From: Bacteroidia bacterium
GTDB taxonomy: Bacteria; Bacteroidota; Bacteroidia; AKYH767-A; OLB10
Reading direction: 5' to 3'
Length of the DNA: 64,000 bases
Assembly (NCBI GenBank): GCA_016788165.1
Contig: JAEUTH010000008.1
Coordinates: 175,402-239,401, forward strand
How positions within the stretch are numbered: the first letter of the stretch is position 1; each line of letters opens with the position of its first letter. Below are positions 29,466-39,006 of the stretch, piece after piece. The notes under the pieces were generated by a model. It saw only the letters and a program-made list of their open reading frames with translations. It did not search any database and had not been told where the DNA came from. A program made the translations under genes and the position numbers.

Positions 29466-30566
29466 TTATTGGTTTATCCAGTTCCTATTGCGCCAAACGA
29501 ATTTATTCTTTCGCGCACGATAATATATGTAAATTGAATAGAAGGGGTAAATGGCATATACCATTAAAAAGTGATGCAGCTTAATTTGTTGTTTAAAAAA
29601 TTGATTACTTGATTGAACAATTATGCCATCAGCCAGAAGCTTGATAAGGATAATTAAACTACAATAAATTGGCGACACCATGCAAAAAGAAATAGCAATT
29701 GCCATAAATAAATTGCTTGCCAATATACCTAAGCCAAATAAGTATATGTACCGGTGCGTGTAGTACTTAGTTTTAGCGGCCCATCTGATTCGTTGTTGTT
29801 TTAAGGTTTGCCAGTTATTACAGGCATTGGTTTTTACTATTGCATGTTTGTTTTTTATAAAGACTATATTAGTATGTAGCTTGTATTTTATGGCTAGCAT
29901 TAAAAAGGTATCATCACCACTTGCAGTTCGGTTTAAATTTTGTTCGCACTGCATATATGCTTCTTTTTCAAAAGCTAAGTTGGCTGCATTACACATTAAT
30001 GGTTTGCTCGAAGTGGTTGCGCCTGTTATAGCCATTAACGCCAAAAATTCTATTTGTTGTAAATATCCAATAGTGTTGTTAGCTAAAAGTTGAACCGGCC
30101 CAACTATCATTGCAGGCTTGTATTGTTCGTAGTATTGTACCATGCTTTCAATCCACAATGGGTTTAAGATACAATCGGCATCCGTAGTGATAATTAGCTT
30201 CCCTTTAGCAGTTAAAATGCCATAATTTATCGCTGCTTTTTTTCCCAATCTATCATCGGGTAATGACAAATTTTGCCAATTACTTTCGATTGCTTTTTGC
30301 ACCATACTGTGGCTTTCATCTGTTGAATGATCATCAATCAAAATACATTCGAAGTGCTGCGTGGGGTAGGTTTGTTTTTTCAAACCATCAATAAGCTGTG
30401 GTAAATTAGCACTCTCGTTTCTATACGCTATAACAACGCTAACATGGGTGCTGTACGATGCGTTTGATTTCGATTTGTAAGGTTCAATGTTTTTAAATCG
30501 AATCGAAATAATTACCGAATAAAGCAAGTAAACAAATTGAAATATAATACCTATAAGCCAATACAT
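29466..30566 (-). CDS. GT2-family membrane glycosyltransferase
   Basis: A 366-residue protein. One helix at the N-terminus precedes a GT-A domain starting VSVVIAYRNESANLPQLIDG, with LIDDHSTDES, the metal-binding TDADCILNPLW and, near residue 260, the QxxRW motif (QQRIRW), all typical of processive GT2 enzymes. Two or three transmembrane helices follow, ending in YYRARKNKFVWRNR. It should transfer sugar from a nucleotide donor at the inner membrane; donor and acceptor are unknown. It overlaps the upstream flippase-like gene by one base, so the two are translated from one message and probably act on one lipid-linked glycan. Confidence 0.88.
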   Translation of the reverse strand: MYWLIGIIFQFVYLLYSVIISIRFKNIEPYKSKSNASYSTHVSVVIAYRNESANLPQLIDGLKKQTYPTQHFECILIDDHSTDESHSMVQKAIESNWQNLSLPDDRLGKKAAINYGILTAKGKLIITTDADCILNPLWIESMVQYYEQYKPAMIVGPVQLLANNTIGYLQQIEFLALMAITGATTSSKPLMCNAANLAFEKEAYMQCEQNLNRTASGDDTFLMLAIKYKLHTNIVFIKNKHAIVKTNACNNWQTLKQQRIRWAAKTKYYTHRYIYLFGLGILASNLFMAIAISFCMVSPIYCSLIILIKLLADGIIVQSSNQFFKQQIKLHHFLMVYAIYPFYSIYIYYRARKNKFVWRNRNWINQ

Positions 30567-31495
30567 TAATGCTTTCTTTTATAATACCAGGTTATACAAA
30601 TACCTGCTATTGCAGGTAATGTGAGATTAATTAACCAAAGTAAAAAAGTAGCCTGAATAATAGCACTTTCATTACAGCCCATTTGACTGAGGACTAAAGT
30701 TGCTGTTGTCGCTCTTAACGGCAATTCGATAATTACCATAGTCGGAATTATTGCAAGCAGTAAAAACTGAACGGCAATGCCTGCCAATAAAATCAGGCTA
30801 AAATTACAGCCAAGTGCATAAAGTAAAATTAAAAACTGCAGGCAGAAGCAAAAATACCTTAGCATTGAAAATAAAAATATAATCAGTAGTTGTTGACTGC
30901 TAACCGATATATGTGGTTGATATTTTTTAGCTATAAGTTTTGAGCGACCTAACTTTTTTAAAACCACATTTAACTGGAAGTATGCCCAAGCTATAATTAA
31001 AAAACTTATGAATGCTATTAAAATAATATAGCCTTGTATTTGTTTGGATTCGAAAAAATAATCAATGCAAAAGCAGACGGAGGTTAAGCCAGCCAGTAAA
31101 GTTATTGTTAGCTGAGCCATATTGGTTACCCAGGTAGCCGATAATGCATCTGGCAGTTTGTTTTTTGAAATAAATATTAAACGACCCAGAAACTCACCGG
31201 TGCGGTTAGGTGTAAAAAAGCTTACAGCAACGCCACTTAATATAGCTGCTACCGATTTTTTCATGGATAAACAAATAATAGATTTTATAGCGTAACGCCA
31301 TTTTACTGTTTCGATAAACCAATTTATAAGCATCAATAAAAAAACCAGTAATAGATAAAATTTAAAGGTTGACTGCTGCAAAAATTTTAAATCGAAATCA
31401 TAAAATGCATGATGAATTTTTACCTGATAGTATATAAACCATAACAGCACAAAAGCAATTATCAATTTTAAAACGCGCAACATAATTCGATGCAT
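30566..31495 (-). CDS. flippase-like integral membrane protein (LPG_synthase_TM / UPF0104)
   Basis: A 309-residue protein with about eight transmembrane helices. The family signature appears as WRYAIKSIICLSMKKSVAAI LSGVAVSFFTPNRTGEFLGR, matching the PxRxGE motif of the AglD/MprF-N-terminal-like family. Later helices include NLTLPAIAGICITWYY. Members are thought to move or modify lipid-linked substrates. It overlaps the GT2 gene by one base. The cytoplasmic catalytic domain of MprF is absent, so it is not a full lysyl-phosphatidylglycerol synthase. Confidence 0.82.
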   Translation of the reverse strand: MHRIMLRVLKLIIAFVLLWFIYYQVKIHHAFYDFDLKFLQQSTFKFYLLLVFLLMLINWFIETVKWRYAIKSIICLSMKKSVAAILSGVAVSFFTPNRTGEFLGRLIFISKNKLPDALSATWVTNMAQLTITLLAGLTSVCFCIDYFFESKQIQGYIILIAFISFLIIAWAYFQLNVVLKKLGRSKLIAKKYQPHISVSSQQLLIIFLFSMLRYFCFCLQFLILLYALGCNFSLILLAGIAVQFLLLAIIPTMVIIELPLRATTATLVLSQMGCNESAIIQATFLLWLINLTLPAIAGICITWYYKRKH

Positions 31496-31641
31496 ATATC
31501 GACAAGGAGATTGGTGATTGCTTAGTTGGTAATTGCGATTAATTTTATTTACAAAGTTTTATAATTAATTGTTGTAAACTCAACCATGAAAATGGTTGCA
31601 ACATGGCAACTTTATAGCAACTTGCTGCAAATAAAACAGTT

Positions 31642-32217
31642 TTGAGTAATCGTATAATTTTAGGCATTGACCCCGGTACAAATATTACGGGCTTTGGCAT
31701 TATTGCTTCCAATGGCAAAGCATACAAAGTGTTGGCTACAGGTGTTTTAAGCTTAACAGATATTGAAGATCATCATCTTAAATTAAAGAAAATTTTTGAA
31801 CGAATGCTTTGGCTTATCGAAAACTATAAGCCGGATGAGCTTGCTATTGAAGCACCTTTTTTTGGAAAAAACGTTCAGTCGATGTTAAAATTGGGCAGAG
31901 CCCAAGGTGTATGTATGGCTGCTGCTTTATACAGGCAGATTCCGGTTTTCGAATATTCGCCCCGTAAAGTAAAATTAGCGGTAACCGGCAGGGGATCGGC
32001 AACTAAGGAGCAGGTTGCTGCCATGCTTGTGCATATCGAAGGTTTTATACAACCTAAAACGTTAGATGCTACAGATGCATTGGCAGTTGCTGTTTGTCAT
32101 TGTTTGCAAAAGAATCCGGAAGTTACGGCAAACAACCCTCTTCGGAAGAAACGTAAATCAAAAAGCAACTGGGGCGATTTTGCAACACAAAACCCGGAAA
32201 GAATGATAACTAAATAA
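31642..32217 (+). CDS. ruvC: Holliday junction resolvase RuvC (TTG start)
   Basis: A 191-residue endonuclease that cuts Holliday junctions after RuvAB branch migration. Its acidic catalytic residues are D10 (ILGIDPGT), E70 (LAIEAPFF) and D142/D145 (LDATDALAVAVCH). The best start is TTG at 31642: an in-frame TAG lies 27 bases upstream and there is no ATG between. The C-terminus has a basic tail (RKKRKSKSNWGDF). It is monocistronic with a long inverted repeat after it. Divergent from the flippase-like gene. Confidence 0.97.
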   Translation: MSNRIILGIDPGTNITGFGIIASNGKAYKVLATGVLSLTDIEDHHLKLKKIFERMLWLIENYKPDELAIEAPFFGKNVQSMLKLGRAQGVCMAAALYRQIPVFEYSPRKVKLAVTGRGSATKEQVAAMLVHIEGFIQPKTLDATDALAVAVCHCLQKNPEVTANNPLRKKRKSKSNWGDFATQNPERMITK

Positions 32218-32266
32218 CTTCAAAAAAAAATCCTGCCAGTAGCAGGATTTTTTTTTGAAGTTATTT
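32212..32266. terminator. bidirectional terminator between ruvC and etfA
   Basis: A perfect 25-base inverted repeat (32212-32236 and 32242-32266) with a five-base loop CAGTA. The arms contain TCCTGC/GCAGGA flanked by A9/T9, so both strands show a stem followed by a T-tract. The arms reach into both stop codons. Confidence 0.92.
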
Positions 32267-33234
32267 TAAGCATTGGATGCTTTAAAAGCTTTTACAGCTT
32301 CAATAAGTTTAGGTACTACTTCAAAGGCATCGCCAACGATACCATAATCAGCAGCTTTGAAGAATGGTGCTTCAGGGTCTTTATTTATTACAACAATGGT
32401 TTTTGATGAGCTAACGCCTGCCAGATGTTGGATAGCACCTGAAATGCCAATCGCAATATATAAATTAGGACTTACAGCGATTCCGGTTTGGCCAACATGC
32501 TCGCTATGCGGGCGCCAATGTGCATCGCTTACCGGTTTACTACATGCAGTAGCTGCACCCAATAGTGTAGCTAGTTCTTCAACCATACCCCAATTTTCGG
32601 GGCCTTTAAGACCACGGCCAGCGCTTACAACTAACTCAGCCTCGGGCAACGATATTTTATCAGATGCTTTAATGGTATCCTTAACTACTATTTTAAAATC
32701 ATTGGCATTAGTTGTTGGTGTAAATGCTGTTACAGTTGCAGTAACTGCTTGCTCTGTTACCGGAAATGAATTGGGGTTAAGGGCAATAATTTTTACTGGC
32801 GATAAAATGGATACATCGGCAAATGCCTTTCCCGAAAAAGCGCCTTTACGAACTACAAAACCATTTTCGGTTTTTGGTAATGATATGGCACCGTCAACAA
32901 AACCGCATTCAAGTTTTACAGCAATGCGTGGTGCTAAGCCTTTGCCCGAAAAGGAGTTGCTTACCACTACTATGGTTGCATTAATCTTTTTAGCCGCTTC
33001 GGCTATACTGCTTGCATACGCTGCTGCATTAAATGTTTGGTAAGCATTATCTGTAACATGTAATACTTCACTTACGCCATAGTTGCCTAAAGTTGCCGTA
33101 TCAGTATTGCCAAATACAATAGCTGTAAGTTTCACATTTTGTTGCGTTGCCAAAGCATAACTATATGAAATAGATTCGAGTGCCGATTTTTTAATCTTTC
33201 CGGCTGTATTTTCTACGTAAACTAAAACTGACAT
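32266..33234 (-). CDS. etfA: electron transfer flavoprotein subunit alpha
   Basis: A 322-residue FAD-binding subunit of ETF, which accepts electrons from acyl-CoA dehydrogenases and passes them to the quinone pool. The C-terminal FAD domain shows LVVSAGRGLKGPENWGMVEE, then PVSDAHWRPHSEHVGQTGIA and the flavin motif YIAIGISGAIQHLAGVSSSK. The N-terminal Rossmann-like domain begins SVLVYVENTAGKIKKSALES. It lies 38 bases after etfB. An acyl-CoA dehydrogenase (57347-58492) in the same window is a plausible electron donor. Confidence 0.98.
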   Translation of the reverse strand: MSVLVYVENTAGKIKKSALESISYSYALATQQNVKLTAIVFGNTDTATLGNYGVSEVLHVTDNAYQTFNAAAYASSIAEAAKKINATIVVVSNSFSGKGLAPRIAVKLECGFVDGAISLPKTENGFVVRKGAFSGKAFADVSILSPVKIIALNPNSFPVTEQAVTATVTAFTPTTNANDFKIVVKDTIKASDKISLPEAELVVSAGRGLKGPENWGMVEELATLLGAATACSKPVSDAHWRPHSEHVGQTGIAVSPNLYIAIGISGAIQHLAGVSSSKTIVVINKDPEAPFFKAADYGIVGDAFEVVPKLIEAVKAFKASNA

Positions 33235-33272
33235 ATATTTTTAATTTTTGGATGTTTTTTTTGATTAATGAT

Positions 33273-34010
33273 TTAAATAACCTTGGCTTCGGTATGTAAC
33301 AAGGTAACTAGCTTTGCTACATCTTCGGCTGCAATCAAGTTTACATTGCTACGGGTTTTGGGTTTATCGTAACCAATTACTTCTGTTAATAAGGCAACAT
33401 CAACTGCATCAACTACTGCTAATGGTTTGGTACGCGCACTCATGATGCCTCTCATATTAGGTATGCGGGGTTCGGCTATACCTTCGGTAGCGCTGCCTAC
33501 TAAAGGCAAAGGACAAGTAAGCAATTCCTTACCTCCTTCAATTTCGCGTTCCATAGTGGCTACACCGTTTTCAAGTTGTAATAGCTTAATATTGGTAACC
33601 GATGGCATATCCAACAGTTCTGCAACCATAGAAGCTACCTGACCACCGTTATAGTCAATAGATTCGCGCCCGGTAAGTATCAAATCAAAAGCATGTTGTT
33701 TTGCGTATTGGGCAATTTGTTTTGCTACAAAATATGCATCGCGAGGGGCAGCATTTATACGCACTGCATCGGTTGCACCAATAGCCAACGCTTTTCGTAT
33801 GGTTGCATCGGTGCTTGCATCGCCCACATTTATTACGGTAACCGAACCGCCATCTTTTTCGGTTATTTCTAATGCCCGGGTTAAAGCCAGCTCGTCATAA
33901 GGGTTAATTATATATTGTACACCAGCTGAAACAAAACTTTTATGGTCATCGGTAAAATTGATTTTCGATGTTGTGTCGGGCACATTGCTTATACAAACAA
34001 GTATCTTCAT
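33273..34010 (-). CDS. etfB: electron transfer flavoprotein subunit beta
   Basis: A 245-residue partner of EtfA that binds AMP. It starts MKILVCISNVPDTTSKINFT and has YIINPYDELALTRALEITEK and DLILTGRESIDYNGGQVASM VAELLDMP. I use the ATG at 34010; an in-frame ATG at 34040 adds ten residues not found in the family. First gene of etfBA. The C-terminal arm that shields the alpha subunit is present. Confidence 0.97.
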   Translation of the reverse strand: MKILVCISNVPDTTSKINFTDDHKSFVSAGVQYIINPYDELALTRALEITEKDGGSVTVINVGDASTDATIRKALAIGATDAVRINAAPRDAYFVAKQIAQYAKQHAFDLILTGRESIDYNGGQVASMVAELLDMPSVTNIKLLQLENGVATMEREIEGGKELLTCPLPLVGSATEGIAEPRIPNMRGIMSARTKPLAVVDAVDVALLTEVIGYDKPKTRSNVNLIAAEDVAKLVTLLHTEAKVI

Positions 34011-34080
34011 GTTTTTATTTATTATTAAGTATTGAGGCAAACATTATTTTAAAATCGATTGTTGTATTTTAAAACGGCAG

Positions 34081-34111
34081 CAAACCTAAACCATTGGCAA
34101 TAATATAACAA
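34081..34111 (-). promoter_or_regulatory. promoter of etfBA
   Basis: On the minus strand TTG (34111-34109), 20 bases, TAGGTTTG (34088-34081). The start codon of etfB is about 70 bases downstream. Confidence 0.68.
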
Positions 34112-34204
34112 GTTACTGTTAATGCTTTTTAAAAGGTTTTAAATGTTTGACACATAAGTTACTTTGCTGAAAAAACAATTGTCAATTTGATATTTGAAAT
34201 TATC

Positions 34205-34510
34205 ATGGATAGGCTTACGCAACTATTATCTTTTTATAATGACGATTCCAACGATGCTTTTACCATTTATGCTTTAGCACTCGAGTATTTAAAATCTGAT
34301 GAAACCAAAGCACTCCATTATTTTAACTTACTACTTAAAAACCACGCTGATTATTTACCGATGTATTATCAGTTAGGCAAGTTTTACGAAACTAAAAATA
34401 TCATTGATACTGCTGTTGACTATTATTCAAAAGGTTTGGCATTAGCACAATTGCAAAATAATAAACATGCTATAAATGAGTTGCGCAGTGCACTCGATGA
34501 TTTAACTTAG
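34205..34510 (+). CDS. small TPR protein
   Basis: About 101 residues from ATG 34205; an ATG at 34187 would add six. Two to three TPR-like helices are seen: DAFTIYALALEYLKSDETKA, LHYFNLLLKNHADYLPMYYQ and LGKFYETKNIIDTAVDYYSK. No signal peptide, so cytoplasmic. It ends four bases before the convergent mutS stop, with no terminator between. Similar small TPR proteins are common in Bacteroidota; the function is unknown. Confidence 0.75.
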   Translation: MDRLTQLLSFYNDDSNDAFTIYALALEYLKSDETKALHYFNLLLKNHADYLPMYYQLGKFYETKNIIDTAVDYYSKGLALAQLQNNKHAINELRSALDDLT

Positions 34511-34514
34511 TAGC

Positions 34515-37139
34515 TTATTTCCCTAATAGTTTTTTTATATCGTGTAGTTTCAGCAATGCTTCAACCGGTGTAAGCGTATTAATATCGGTTTTTAAAATTT
34601 CTTCACGTATTTGCTCTAACATAGGATCGTCAAGCTGAAAAAACGAAAGCTGCATTGCCTCATTTTGTTCAACCTTTCTGTTTGATTTTATTTGATGTGT
34701 TGCATTATGCGATTTTTCAAGTATGGCAAGCATGTTATTGGCTGTTGAAATTACTTTTGCAGGCATTCCGGCCATTTTTGCCACATGAATACCAAAACTA
34801 TGTTCGCTGCCACCGGGCACAAGTTTGCGAATAAATAATATTCTGTTTTCTACTTCTTTTATAGCTACATTAAAATTTTTAATGCGATTAAAAGTATGTG
34901 TCATTTCATTTAATTCGTGGTAATGTGTAGCAAACAATGTTTTTGCTTTGGTGTGATGTTGATGTAGATATTCGGCAATAGCCCAAGCAATGCTTATGCC
35001 GTCATATGTAGAGGTACCACGCCCAATTTCATCTAATAAAATCAGGCTGCGGGCACTGATATTATTTAAAATGCTCGCTGTTTCATTCATTTCAACCATA
35101 AAAGTTGACTCGCCTGATGATATATTATCACTTGCTCCAACGCGTGTAAAAATTTTATCAACTAAGCCCAGGTGCGCTTGTTGTGCCGGTACAAAACTAC
35201 CTGTTTGTGCAAGTAAGCATATTAACGCTGTTTGGCGTAGTAAGGCACTTTTACCTGCCATGTTTGGGCCTGTAATAATTATTATTTGCTGGGTTTCATT
35301 ATCTAAATAAACATCGTTGGCAACATAAGTTTGTTCAATGGATAGTTGTTGTTCAAGCACGGGATGCCTGCCTGCCTTTATATCAATTATAAAACTGTCG
35401 TTTAAATGCGGTTTTACATAATGATGGGCAATAGCTGTAGTTGCAAAACTTTGTAAGCAATCTAACTGGGCAATAACAATGGCGTTTTGTTGTATGGGTT
35501 TTATGTATTGTGTTGCATCAAGTACCAAGTCGGCAAATATCTTTTCTTCTAATCCTAAAATTTTTTCTTCTGCCCCTAAAATTTCTTCTTCATATTGTTT
35601 GAGTTCAGGTGTAATGTACCGTTCGGCATTGGCCAGGGTTTGTTTGCGATGCCAATGCGTGGGCACCTTGTTTTTATGCGTATTGGTTACTTCAATATAG
35701 TAACCAAAAACATGGTTGTATGATACCTTTAAAGAAGGAATGCCTGTTGATTCGGCTTCGCGTTTTTGAAGCTCGACTAAATATGCTTTGCCATTACCGG
35801 CTATGTTTCGCAAGGCATCTAAGGCTTCGTTAATGCCATTTTTTATAGTACCGCCTTTATTAATAATTGCCGGTGGCTCATCAGTTATCGTTTGATTAAT
35901 TTGATTGGTAAGTATGCTACATGCATTTAACTGATCGGCATAAATTTTTAATTGATGATGGCCTGCAGTTATTGCCATATCTTTAATAGGCTCAATAGCC
36001 AGTAATGCGCGCTTCAGTTGAATTAACTCGCGGGCCGATACTTTACCTATGGCAACTTTTGAAATCAGTCTTTCTAAATCCCCAATCCGTTTAAGTTGCT
36101 GATTAAGTTGTTGCATTACATCTTCATGATGTACAAAAAAATTAACTACTTCCTGCCGTTCTTGTATCAGGTGTAAATCTTTGAGTGGCATCAGCAGCCA
36201 CCTGCGCAACATACGTGCGCCCATGGGCGAAATACTTTTATCAATAACATCAATTAATGATTTTGCTTTGTCGTAACCGGTGTTAAGCAGTTCTAAGTTT
36301 CGTATGGTAAACTTATCAAGCCAAATAAAATTACCATCCTGTATGCGCGATAACGAAGTAATATGGCTTAAACGCTCATGTTGGGTTTCATTTAAGTAAT
36401 ATAAAATAGAGCCTGCTGCAATTGCACCTTCATCCAAATCATCAATTCCAAAACCTTTAAGTGTAAGGGTATTAAAGTGTTTTAGTAAAAGAGGCATGCT
36501 ATAGTCAATGGTAAAAACCCACTCGTCTAACCCATACGTGTAATATTTAGTGCCAAACTGATTGGTAAAAAGTTTTTGTTTGGGCTTGGCAAAAATTATT
36601 TCGCTGGGGTTAAAACTTTGTAGCAATCTTTCAATATAGTCAACATTGCCTTGCCCGGCCATAAACTCACCGGTGCTTACATCAATAAAAGCAATACCAT
36701 GTATGGCGGTGCCCCAATTAATAGCGCATAAAAAATTGTTGGTTTTATGATCTAAAATCTGATCGTTAAAAGCAACACCAGGCGTTATAAGCTCAGTAAC
36801 GCCTCTTTTTACAATGGTTTTGGTAAGTTTGGGATCTTCTAATTGATCGCAAATAGCAACCCGTAATCCCGCACGAACTAATTTAGGCAAGTATGTTTCG
36901 AGTGAGTGATATGGAAAGCCTGCTAATTCAGTTTCTGTTGCCGAACCTGCACCACGTTTGGTTAAAACAATGCCCAGCACCGCTGCAGTTTTTACAGCGT
37001 CCTGATGAAATGTTTCGTAAAAATCGCCAACACGAAATAGCAAAATTGCATCCGGATACTTTGCTTTAATAGCATTGTATTGCTTCATTAAAGGCGTTTC
37101 GGGCGATGTATTTTTGCCGGCTGTGTTTTTTGAAGTCAT
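34515..37139 (-). CDS. mutS: DNA mismatch repair protein MutS
   Basis: An 874-residue mismatch sensor. The mismatch-reading Phe-x-Glu is F40-Y41-E42 (RVGDFYETF). The connector, lever and clamp domains follow, and the ABC ATPase domain has Walker [21 protein letters not shown], then the ST(F/Y)MVEM segment ([20 protein letters not shown]) and Walker [15 protein letters not shown], with [10 protein letters not shown]. It is the MutS1 type, with MutL expected elsewhere. I start at ATG 37139 ([10 protein letters not shown]); the 36 extra upstream codons are not family-like and overlap the divergent methyltransferase gene. Full length. Confidence 0.98.
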   Translation of the reverse strand: MTSKNTAGKNTSPETPLMKQYNAIKAKYPDAILLFRVGDFYETFHQDAVKTAAVLGIVLTKRGAGSATETELAGFPYHSLETYLPKLVRAGLRVAICDQLEDPKLTKTIVKRGVTELITPGVAFNDQILDHKTNNFLCAINWGTAIHGIAFIDVSTGEFMAGQGNVDYIERLLQSFNPSEIIFAKPKQKLFTNQFGTKYYTYGLDEWVFTIDYSMPLLLKHFNTLTLKGFGIDDLDEGAIAAGSILYYLNETQHERLSHITSLSRIQDGNFIWLDKFTIRNLELLNTGYDKAKSLIDVIDKSISPMGARMLRRWLLMPLKDLHLIQERQEVVNFFVHHEDVMQQLNQQLKRIGDLERLISKVAIGKVSARELIQLKRALLAIEPIKDMAITAGHHQLKIYADQLNACSILTNQINQTITDEPPAIINKGGTIKNGINEALDALRNIAGNGKAYLVELQKREAESTGIPSLKVSYNHVFGYYIEVTNTHKNKVPTHWHRKQTLANAERYITPELKQYEEEILGAEEKILGLEEKIFADLVLDATQYIKPIQQNAIVIAQLDCLQSFATTAIAHHYVKPHLNDSFIIDIKAGRHPVLEQQLSIEQTYVANDVYLDNETQQIIIITGPNMAGKSALLRQTALICLLAQTGSFVPAQQAHLGLVDKIFTRVGASDNISSGESTFMVEMNETASILNNISARSLILLDEIGRGTSTYDGISIAWAIAEYLHQHHTKAKTLFATHYHELNEMTHTFNRIKNFNVAIKEVENRILFIRKLVPGGSEHSFGIHVAKMAGMPAKVISTANNMLAILEKSHNATHQIKSNRKVEQNEAMQLSFFQLDDPMLEQIREEILKTDINTLTPVEALLKLHDIKKLLGK

Positions 37140-37283
37140 AATGAAAATCAGCGGCTTTTTTATTGATAAAAATATTTTGTATAAAAGATAGTCATGACAT
37201 AAGAATAGCAGCCATTTATCACTGTGATTTATCGCGCTAATATGCAACTTAGCGGCAATTATTTTCCCAATTTGTTCAAAACT

Positions 37284-37829
37284 ATGAATAACGAAAAAAC
37301 ACCAAACGATGCATTACAACGAAAGACAATTGACGAATTTAAAACAGCAAAAAAAACACCTGTAATAATTATTTTAGATAATGTAAGAAGTGCAATTAAT
37401 GTAGGCAGTATTTTTCGTACGGCTGATGCATTTTTAATTGAAGCTGTTTATTTATGTGGTATTACAGCGCAGCCACCGCATAAGGAAATTTTAAAAAGTG
37501 CTTTAGGTGCTACCGATACGGTAAAATGGATGTGGTTCGAAAATGTTGCCGATGCCATAATGCATGCACAACAAAATGGCTTTTTGGTATATGCAGTTGA
37601 ACAAACACAACAAAGTATTTTATTAAATAATTTTAAGCATGTCGAAAACCGACCAATTGCAGTTATTTTTGGCCACGAAGTAACAGGTGTATCACAAGAA
37701 GCAATTAACTTATGCCAGGCTTGTATTGAAGTTCCACAGCAAGGACACAAACATTCACTAAATATTTCTGTTTGCTGTGGTATTGTTTTGTGGCATCTGT
37801 GCCATCAGGTATTTCCAAATAAATCATAA
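37284..37829 (+). CDS. SpoU/TrmH-family RNA 2'-O-methyltransferase
   Basis: A 181-residue SPOUT enzyme that uses S-adenosylmethionine to methylate a ribose 2'-OH in tRNA or rRNA. Motif 1 is [20 protein letters not shown] with the catalytic Arg, motif 2 is [20 protein letters not shown] and motif 3 is [20 protein letters not shown], together forming the knot. There is no N-terminal substrate-binding extension, so the target is open. I start at ATG 37284; an ATG at 37224 adds 20 residues that lie over the mutS upstream region. Followed after 13 bases by the MORN-like gene. Confidence 0.88.
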   Translation: MNNEKTPNDALQRKTIDEFKTAKKTPVIIILDNVRSAINVGSIFRTADAFLIEAVYLCGITAQPPHKEILKSALGATDTVKWMWFENVADAIMHAQQNGFLVYAVEQTQQSILLNNFKHVENRPIAVIFGHEVTGVSQEAINLCQACIEVPQQGHKHSLNISVCCGIVLWHLCHQVFPNKS

Positions 37830-37842
37830 ATAACACACACAC

Positions 37843-38382
37843 ATGAAAAAGTTTTTTTTAACCGCATTATCAATTTCAGTTGGCATAGTACATGCACAAT
37901 CAAATGTTGTTGTATTGGAAAAGTATCCAAACCAAAGTGCAAGGCAAACTATCAGTTATGCTGCTGATAGCAGTTACACCGTTTTAACCGACTACTATAA
38001 AAGTGGCGTAAAACAAAATGTAGATACTTTGATAAATGACCATGTTAATGGTTGGAGTACACAATACAATAAGGATGGTACCATTTTTATCCAACAACTT
38101 TATGACTTTGATAAACCCATAGTTCAAAAGTTTTATCTCTACTATAACGATGGTAAAATTAAAACAGCGTGGGAGTCGGATACATTAGGCAGAATAGAAG
38201 ATAACAGAGAAGTGAGACCCGCTAATGGTTATTGGAAGGAATACTACCATAACGGCAACTTAAAGATGTGCGGACGCAAAAATCAAAACAGTAACAATGA
38301 TGGTGAGTGGATTTATTATGATGAGAATGGTATTGAGCGCAAACGTATGTTTTATATTGATGGCAAATCTTTAGATAAATAA
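37843..38382 (+). CDS. exported MORN-repeat-like protein
   Basis: A 179-residue protein with a signal peptide (LTALSISVGIVHAQ). It carries short Tyr/Gly-rich repeats of the MORN/YwqK type: YYKSGVKQNVDTLINDHVNG, YLYYNDGKIKTAWESDTLG, GYWKEYYHNGNLKMCGRKNQ and GEWIYYDENGIERKRMFYID. Such repeats are common in Bacteroidota envelope proteins and antitoxin-like YwqK proteins. No toxin is next to it. It is 13 bases after the methyltransferase gene, so possibly co-transcribed. Confidence 0.72.
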   Translation: MKKFFLTALSISVGIVHAQSNVVVLEKYPNQSARQTISYAADSSYTVLTDYYKSGVKQNVDTLINDHVNGWSTQYNKDGTIFIQQLYDFDKPIVQKFYLYYNDGKIKTAWESDTLGRIEDNREVRPANGYWKEYYHNGNLKMCGRKNQNSNNDGEWIYYDENGIERKRMFYIDGKSLDK

Positions 38383-38397
38383 ATAACTTTATATAAA

Positions 38398-38428
38398 GCA
38401 AAAGCCCCAGCTATAAACCGGGGCCTTT
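38398..38428. terminator. terminator between convergent genes
   Basis: GCCCC at 38404-38408 pairs with GGGGC across the 38409-38419 loop. A-rich and T-rich flanks on both sides (AAAAGCCCC, GGGGCCTTTG) suit either strand, serving the MORN-like gene (+) and the Ala-rich lipoprotein (-). Confidence 0.65.
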
Positions 38429-38454
38429 GTGTTAACAAGTAAATCAAAAGGTTA

Positions 38455-38850
38455 TTAACCTTTGCCTTGACCAGCTTTAACGTTGGTGTTAATTTTTTGT
38501 TCTTCTTGCTGTTTTTTAGCTTTATCGGCAGCGGCTTTAGCAGCAGCAGCCTTAGCAGCAGCGGCTTTAGCTTCGGCAGTTGCTTTTTCGGCAGCGCCTT
38601 TTATTGCATTCATGCTGTCCATCATGGCTTGCATTTGTCCGTCTAATGCGGCTTTATCCAACGAATCTTTCATTGCAGCTTCTTGTGCAGCCATTGCAGC
38701 AGCAGTCGAGTCAGCAACACGTTGCATTTCAACAGCGGCTAACGAGTCTTTAGTAGCTTGTTCAGCTTTAGCTTTTTCTTCAGCGCTTGGGCCGCAGGCA
38801 ACAATTGCACAAACACCGGCAGTAAGTAATAAGGCAAATACTTTTTTCAT
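38455..38850 (-). CDS. Ala/Lys-rich coiled-coil lipoprotein
   Basis: A 131-residue lipoprotein (lipobox IVAC near residue 19). After a charged start (PSAEEKAKAEQATKDSLAAV) comes a long alanine-rich helix with heptad-like Lys/Glu placement, ending in a segment of tandem AAAAK/AAADK units (about residues 92-112) and a basic tail. The composition matches a rod-like or Lpp/TolA-stem-like helix, but no C-terminal domain follows. Its low complexity makes homology weak, and the opposite-strand frame at 38483-38896 is its shadow. Function unknown. Confidence 0.72.
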   Translation of the reverse strand: MKKVFALLLTAGVCAIVACGPSAEEKAKAEQATKDSLAAVEMQRVADSTAAAMAAQEAAMKDSLDKAALDGQMQAMMDSMNAIKGAAEKATAEAKAAAAKAAAAKAAADKAKKQQEEQKINTNVKAGQGKG

Positions 38851-38943
38851 TTTTTTGTTGTTTTTGAGATTTTTAAAAATTCGGCCGCGAATGTAAGCTA
38901 AAATTCAAAAATTGAAATTTAAATATTTGATGAAGTACTTAAT

Positions 38944-38972
38944 TTGACAACTTAAAAATGGTATTACATTTG
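38944..38972 (+). promoter_or_regulatory. promoter of the Ig-like lipoprotein gene
   Basis: TTG at 38944-38946, 18 bases, TACATTTG at 38965-38972; the start codon is 34 bases on. Confidence 0.82.
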
Positions 38973-39006
38973 CACCCCGAAATTTAAATCTAAAAAATAT
39001 TAAAAA

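Noticed and set aside
32357..33043. 228-residue plus-strand frame
   Set aside because: Antisense of etfA; composition reflects the opposite codons.
37843..38382. YwqK-like antitoxin of a toxin-antitoxin pair
   Set aside because: It has a signal peptide and no toxin-like neighbour; MORN-like repeats alone do not make it an antitoxin.
38483..38896. 137-residue plus-strand frame rich in Ala, Ser and Leu
   Set aside because: It lies opposite the Ala/Lys lipoprotein, whose lipobox and Lys/Glu pattern are far more convincing; repeated GCN codons keep the opposite frame open.
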